DNA of 64,000 bases, taken from the NCBI RefSeq assembly GCF_000283155.1, contig NW_004454180.1, positions 22,418,726-22,482,725 of the forward strand. The letters are read 5' to 3'. The notes beneath the pieces are model-generated. The model searched no databases and had not been told where the DNA came from. It saw only the letters and a program-made list of their open reading frames with translations. Both the position numbers and the translations under genes were made by a program. Source of the stretch: Ceratotherium simum simum. Lineage: Eukaryota; Chordata; Mammalia; Perissodactyla; Rhinocerotidae. This document shows, in pieces, positions 58,901 to 64,000 of the stretch (positions are counted from its first letter, which is position 1; each line of letters opens with the position of its first letter).

Positions 58901-60454
58901 GTTGAATCGTCATGAAAGGAAGAATCACACACATTCAGGGAATACATTATAAATATGAGTTCTTAAAAAATAAAATTCCCCAGAAAATATGCCTTCTCTA
59001 CTTTTTATAGAGAAAACATAGAGCTACTGAAAATTTATATTAAAACAATCTAATAACATCAGACATAATTTTTACATATCATAATATCTTCCAACATATC
59101 TTTCATTAGAGGCCTGTATTGTAAAGTTTACCTAATGTCTCTCCATTCCATAAGAACCTGCACTGTCCAGCAGTAGAATGCTTCAGTGAATCTTATCAAA
59201 GTTTCCATACCAATATGCCACATGGTAATATAATAATTATTTAAAAATTGGAGAGAGTTCATGCTCAGTGTACCCAAAGCTATTTCACAACACCAATTGC
59301 AATAGAAATATCTGCAGAATATTTCACGCTTCTATTCTCTCTTGAAGATAACACCTTTAGTAATTTCCATATGTCATCCTGTTAATATGACAAACAAAGA
59401 AAGTCAAGGATTTCAAGCACAATAACAGAAGTAAAAGATTTTGATTGACTGGTACATTATAACTCTTATTACGTACTGTGGACCCAGGATGTTATAATAA
59501 TTAGCCTGTCAAATCAATTGTTACTCTTCATTAAAAGTGAATATAAGGGAGCAATTAATCTCACAACTTTAGCTTCATTGGGACATTCTGTTTTTGCAGC
59601 TGGGTGCAGTTCAGGGTTTCAATTTAAAGGATGTATTATTTTCTAATAGAAGGTTTCACCTTCATTATTTTGATTATGTACTCAAATAGCAGAATGTAAG
59701 TTTATATAATAACTGGGTGAAAATTCTGAGTTATTTATAATTTGCCTTTTGAAATTCATTACAGATACAAGAGATTTTTCCCCATTTCTCTTCTTCACCT
59801 TCACACTATGAGGCTGTGGACTCGGAATTTCACACTCCTTAGAAGTGATTCTATCTGCTGGGACTCATGTCTCTAAAACTGCTGACACCCACAAAAATAG
59901 ACATGGCTCAAGGACTTTCTTACAAGCCCGAAAAACTGCAAAAAAAATGTGAAATTAGAGTTGAGTTTTTCTTACATAGTAAAGGTTAGATGAGTGGTAA
60001 TAAAAAATTGTCTGTTGGTAATCAGTTCCCAACTTAGGTTGTGGACTGATTGACTGCTCATAGTGATTGAAAACTGGCAGGGGAGCTTACAGCACAGATC
60101 ACAAAAACGTTATTGGTTCTGTCCTCTGCATTCTAACAAAATAAAGACAAGAAATAATGAGAGTTGAAAGTCAGCATCTCCCTTTATTCACTGACAAGTA
60201 ATCCCATCAGTTGGAAAATTAAAGAAGTCTGTATGGCCTGTAGGCATTAAAGGGAAATGTTGAACCATAAACTAGAAACATAGGAATGAACTCTGAAAGG
60301 TGGCCATTTTGTCAATCCCTACATCCGTACCCAACCTGGACGTATACAGCTGTATGTTGGAAATGTTATCATCTCCCTGGAGAATATATGAAAACTTTCA
60401 CCGTTAGCAAAGTGTTACTTATAATAACCTAATGATATTACTGCTGCTGTTTAT
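55966..60454. other. Long unassigned AT-rich stretch
   Basis: About 4.5 kb in which I recognise no repeat with confidence and no gene. The plus ORF at 58730-58915 begins with a hydrophobic stretch but lacks other support. 59560-59900 is somewhat less AT-rich. Confidence 0.45.
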
Positions 60455-60588
60455 GTAAGTCAGCATCATGTAATGCAAAAGAGCATTTACTTAGGTTAAA
60501 CACATCTATGTTTGAGTCATATTCCCCACTTCTGTCTAAGTTGGTTGACCTTGGACAAAGTACATACACTCTGAGCTTCATTTACCAT
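60455..60588 (+). mobile_element. MIR SINE (part 1), plus
   Basis: 'gagtcatattccccacttct', 'ggttgaccttggacaaagta' and 'ctctgagcttcatttacca' are the MIR core. It is split by the MLT1 LTR and resumes at 60971. Confidence 0.68.
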
Positions 60589-60964
60589 GTGTATTAGTTT
60601 GCTAGGACTGCCATAAACAGTCTGGCCTAAACAACAGAAATTTATTTTCTTACAGTTTTGGGGGCTAGAAGCCTGAGATTAACGTGTCAGCAAGTTTGGT
60701 TTCTTCTGAGGCCTCTTTCCTTGGCTTCTAGATGGCCACCTTCTTGCCATCTCCTCACAGAATCTTTGTCTGTGTGCATCTCTATGTCCAAATTTTCTTT
60801 TGTAGTAAGCACACCAGTCAGATTGGATTAGGTCTTGCCCTAATGGCCTCATTTTAACTTAATTACCTCTTTAAATGTCCCATCTCCAAATACAGTCACA
60901 TTCTGAAGTATTGGGGGTTGGGGTTCAACATAGGAATTTTAAGGGGATGCAATTCAGCTCATAA
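60589..60964 (-). mobile_element. MLT1 (ERVL-MaLR) solo LTR, minus, nested in MIR
   Basis: Plus text starts GTGTATTAGTTTGCTAGGAC, then 'aacagaaatttattttctta', 'ggtttcttctgaggcctctt', 'aacttaattacctctttaaa', 'ccatctccaaatacagtcac', the reverse of MLT1. It is flanked by TACCAT at 60583-60588 and 60965-60970, the expected short LTR target duplication. No internal proviral sequence. Confidence 0.88.
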
Positions 60965-60970
60965 TACCAT

Positions 60971-61050
60971 ATCTACATAATTGCAATAATAATATTCAAA
61001 CTCTCAGAGTTTTTCTGAGCTCAAATAAATCAAAACATATAAGTATTAGC
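60971..61050 (+). mobile_element. MIR SINE (part 2), plus
   Basis: 'aataataatattcaaactct', 'tctgagctcaaataaatcaa', 'acatataagtattagc' continues the MIR 3' part interrupted at 60588. Confidence 0.6.
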
Positions 61051-61604
61051 TAAATGTCTATTGCACACTGACATTGTTTAGTAACTCAACAATCAGAATA
61101 CTGCAATAAGCAAAAAATTTAAAAAAAAAGAATCTAGCAATTGGGGGTGGTAGTGAAAGCATGCAATGAACTAATTCACTGAATGAATCCTGTGTACCCT
61201 AAAATTTGTGAACCTCTGGAGTGGACCCAGTGGGAAAAGAATGGGGGCATTTGGGCAGGCAGAAGACAAAAGCAATGAGAATTTATTTTTAGACCAGAGG
61301 AAGACATACTAGCCCTTCAAAGAAGTTTGTCAAGGGATAAAGGGCAAATACACGAGAGGTAAACAGATCTAGCTAATGGGACAGCCCAGGAACAACATAA
61401 CCAGAGTGTTAGCCAGGTAGGTTGCTAGGAATATTTACTTACAGGAGTTTGAACAACCCGGAATTCAGAAACAGAACTCCAAGTACTTGAAGCAGCTTAG
61501 TTCAGGAAAAATTACCAAAATAAAACACAAGCACAGTGAAACAATGGTTGTAATGGGATAAGTGAATTAGTAAGTGAATAAATAAATGAATAAGCTAGTC
61601 ACCT
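61051..61604. other. Unassigned sequence
   Basis: Nothing recognised; may contain LTR remnants. Confidence 0.4.
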
Positions 61605-61714
61605 GGTGCTAACCTTTTTAGATGCATTTGCTCACTAATTCACAGTACAATTTTAGGTGTGGAGTACAATTTCCACCTTGCAGATGAGGAACCAGTAGGC
61701 TAGAGACCTAAATT
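61605..61714 (-). mobile_element. MIR fragment, minus
   Basis: 'ggtgctaacctttttagatg' then 'ccaccttgcagatgaggaac' resembles the reversed MIR. Confidence 0.5.
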
Positions 61715-61830
61715 TCATAAGGACAGAGTCCATAACTACCTTGCTCATTATTTATATTCCCAGCATCCAGCGGAAGGCCTGGCACATGGTGGGTAGTAAA
61801 TAACTGTTCATTGATTGAATCAATAGACTG
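61715..61830 (+). mobile_element. L2 LINE 3' end, plus
   Basis: 'aggacagagtccataactac', 'ttatattcccagcatccagc', 'aaggcctggcacatggtggg' and 'taactgttcattgattgaat' form the L2 terminus. Confidence 0.72.
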
Positions 61831-62224
61831 TCAATTAACTTGTAGTTGAATGATGAAGCTAGGAATTAAACCAAAGCCATGATTTAAGTCAATACACCAG
61901 AAACAGAAAGTAAAATAAAGGGAAAGAGCATAATTTGAAATGTACGAGAAATAAAAATGAAAACAACAGCAACAGGATTAAGAATGCTGTCTCCAAGTTG
62001 TCGATTTCATTATGGGAAAAACACAGCAATATACGCACATAGCCACCTAGTGTGTCTTTAGTCATCTCTTATTAATTGACATCACTTGATTAATCCTCTC
62101 TGAGAACTGGTTGTTCATCCATCAGTCAACTGACTTGAACATCCAGGCTGTATTTTTTTCCTTTCCTTTTTTTGTTATTGTTACACTTGTCACAGACCTT
62201 GCTGAGGTCAAAGTCTGATAATAT
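61831..62224. other. Unassigned sequence
   Basis: Nothing recognised. Confidence 0.4.
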
Positions 62225-62375
62225 CAGGCGGCATAGCATAATGGAACGATAATGAGGATTGGAGTTAGTGTATTCTCTTTTGATGCCTAGCTCTGGTACC
62301 TACCAGCTTTGTTACTTTGGGCAAATTATTTAATGTCTCTGAACTTCAGTTGGCTTTATCTATGTAAAGGGAGTT
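62225..62375 (+). mobile_element. MIR SINE, plus
   Basis: Starts at the MIR 5' region ('ggcggcatagcataatgg'), then 'gctctggtacctaccagctt', 'gttactttgggcaaattatt', 'ctctgaacttcagttgg'. Confidence 0.78.
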
Positions 62376-63384
62376 TTTATAGTTTGAAGTGAAGATACAA
62401 TATAGCTTGAAGTGAAGCTCACCATTTCTGAAAATCCATTGTCCCCTGGCTTTCACAGAACCATTCATTATGAATATTTTTTGATATCTTAGCTGTTTGT
62501 TCTTTCTTCACCAAGGATGTACGTGTAGATATCCATATTATCATGAACTTCAGTCAAGATTTCTGCTGTTTTTGAAAATGCTTCCCATGTTTTGTGACAT
62601 TTCATACAATATGAGTTGTGCATCCACAAAGAAGAAGTCAGAAAACTTAGTCTTGGTTTTCTTTGAAGCTAAGAGGGGACAGGCATGGAAATTAGGCTCT
62701 GCCAATCAAGTGCATCTATGTGCATTTAACAGGGAAGTGAGGGACAAGACTGGGTGAGGATGAAGATGAAAGCATCCAGCCTGCAAGCACAAGGCTGAGA
62801 GTCTTGTGGTCTGTGGCCAGTGCCAATGATGCCAGTTGCAGTATCTGGGTCTTTGCTGGTTTATTCCCACGATACAGTCAGGAGCCTTTTGGCTACATAG
62901 TGTCTAAGCCTGAGTCTCTAGCAGTCACAAATATTCTTTGAGCTACCTATTACCTCTAATTTCTTTTGTCTAGACTAGCTACAAGGGTTTCTATAGTTAG
63001 CAACTAAGATTAGTGACTGACACAGTGTCCTTCAAAGGTCTAGTCATGACCTATATTTTTTCTTCTATACTCCAGTCCTAAGTAAAACCTTTTCACAACT
63101 TCAGTTAAAATCTAGAAGTTAATCACCACCAAATATTTATTTCTGTCTTTGACAGCAGACATTTGAGCTTCACACTATATTTCCACTTATTTATTGGACA
63201 TCTCCACATGGATATGTACCAAAAGAACTCAAACTAAATACATCCAAAACTGTACTCACTGCGTCACACCCAAAGTCAGATGTATTTTACCCATCAAGTC
63301 AAACAAGTTTTTATCCTATTTGTTCATTTTTGCTGCTTCTAAATGTGTTTGAGTTCAGTTTGAATCACGGTTTATCTTCTATAA
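62376..63384. other. Unassigned, possible ancient LINE scrap
   Basis: 63185-63330 ('ttggacatctccacatggat', 'ccaaaactgtactcact') resembles a common old mammalian repeat of unknown name. The 86-codon ORF 62497-62757 has no motif. Confidence 0.35.
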
Positions 63385-63600
63385 CAGTTCTATCCAGCAG
63401 AAATTTGTGCAGTGATGGAAATATTCTGTCTGCACTGTCCAAAATGGTAGCCACTGGCCGCATGTGGCTATTAAGCATTTGAAATACGGCTGGTGCAACT
63501 GAGGAACTGAATTTTTAATTTTGTTAAATTTATTAAATTTAAATTTAGGTAGATGCATGTGGCTAGTAGCTGCCATATCGAACAACGTGGTTCTGTTTTA
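63385..63600. mobile_element. hAT-type palindromic MITE
   Basis: 'actgtccaaaatggtagcca', 'gccgcatgtggctattaagc', 'gaactgaatttttaatttt' and 'gcatgtggctagtagctgcc' match a common mammalian hAT MITE with near-palindromic halves. Family name not verified. The minus ORF 63379-63585 is a shadow. Confidence 0.68.
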
Positions 63601-64000
63601 CATCCCTTAGCTTTGGTTAAATTTGCAGATGGAGCAAACTGTACTTTTATATAGATTCAACTGATAGAAATTTTTACAATAGACTTGAGGCTTTTCTTTT
63701 CAAAATAATGCTTATTACGTTCTCCAGGCCATTTTACACTGATAATTCTTTAGGTATTAACCATTAACCAGTCATACGGCCACGGAAGTGTAGTGTCCAG
63801 AATGATTCTCCTGACCTACTGGTGTCTACCAAGTAAAATAGAATCAATAAGCTCCCTGAAGTCAAGATGTATGACAACTGTGTTAGCAGAGTTGATCGTC
63901 TGAAACTGACAAGTATATAGACTTTGTAACAAGTGAGAGAGCAGATGTTTACCTTGCTTCTGGAGGAATTTGTATAGCCCCTGCCTAAAATAAAGTTGCT
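63601..64000. other. Unassigned sequence to window end
   Basis: Nothing recognised. Confidence 0.45.

Noticed and set aside
1..64000. CRISPR arrays, operons, bacterial-type systems
   Set aside because: The window is mammalian nuclear DNA; no spaced direct repeats or clustered genes are present. CA/GT and TA tracts are microsatellites.

Overview
This window is mammalian nuclear DNA from a perissodactyl (horse, rhinoceros or tapir lineage; Equus is plausible but not proven). The diagnostic evidence is at least twelve copies of the tRNA-derived ERE SINE (Equine Repetitive Element). Each has a GGCCGGCCCCGTGGCTTAGCGG-type head, a B-box-like GGTTCGGATCC, and either a 'ctactggggctttgggg' tail or a 'gttagctcaggg...cttcctcag' tail. 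Several have clean target-site duplications (TSDs). Older mammal-wide repeats (MIR, L2, old L1, HAL1, MLT1/MaLR LTRs, Tigger and hAT DNA transposons) form the deeper layer.

I found no protein-coding gene, no exon I can defend, and no tRNA, rRNA, snRNA or CRISPR array. Open reading frames are all short (longest 170 codons, 43752-44264), lack recognisable domains, and mostly run through repeats. The window is best read as intergenic or deep intronic DNA, AT-rich throughout, with one GC-richer block at about 43.65-44.3 kb.

Layout. 0-10 kb: the 5' end of a minus-strand L1 that continues to the left of the window, two ERE copies, and a HAL1-type half-L1 at about 2.9-4.6 kb. 10-24 kb: an internally deleted Tigger transposon with both ends and TA duplication, MIR and LINE fragments, and microsatellites including a (GT)18 tract. 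24-27 kb: a minus-strand old L1 into which a solo LTR and an ERE have been inserted. 31-32.7 kb: three EREs, two of them nested, interrupted by a 100-N assembly gap that falls in an A-rich tail. 34-39.5 kb: the 5' part of another old L1, an L2 fragment, a MaLR-like LTR, MIRs and a hAT-type element. 41.6-44.8 kb: three EREs in the same orientation, with a repeat-poor block (about 42-43.2 kb) that is a candidate conserved non-coding element. 48-56 kb: an ERE, a MIR, a perfect 11-bp-arm hairpin, an MLT1 LTR, and an inverted ERE pair 0.67 kb apart. 60-64 kb: an MLT1 LTR nested in a MIR with a TACCAT direct repeat, then MIR, L2 and hAT-type fragments.

No functional pathway can be assembled because no genes are present. 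What the window shows is layered insertion history: L2/MIR, then HAL1, old L1 and MaLR, then Tigger/hAT, then lineage-specific L1 and ERE. Family names are from recalled consensus features, not from a database search. Boundaries of old repeats are approximate, usually within tens of bases.
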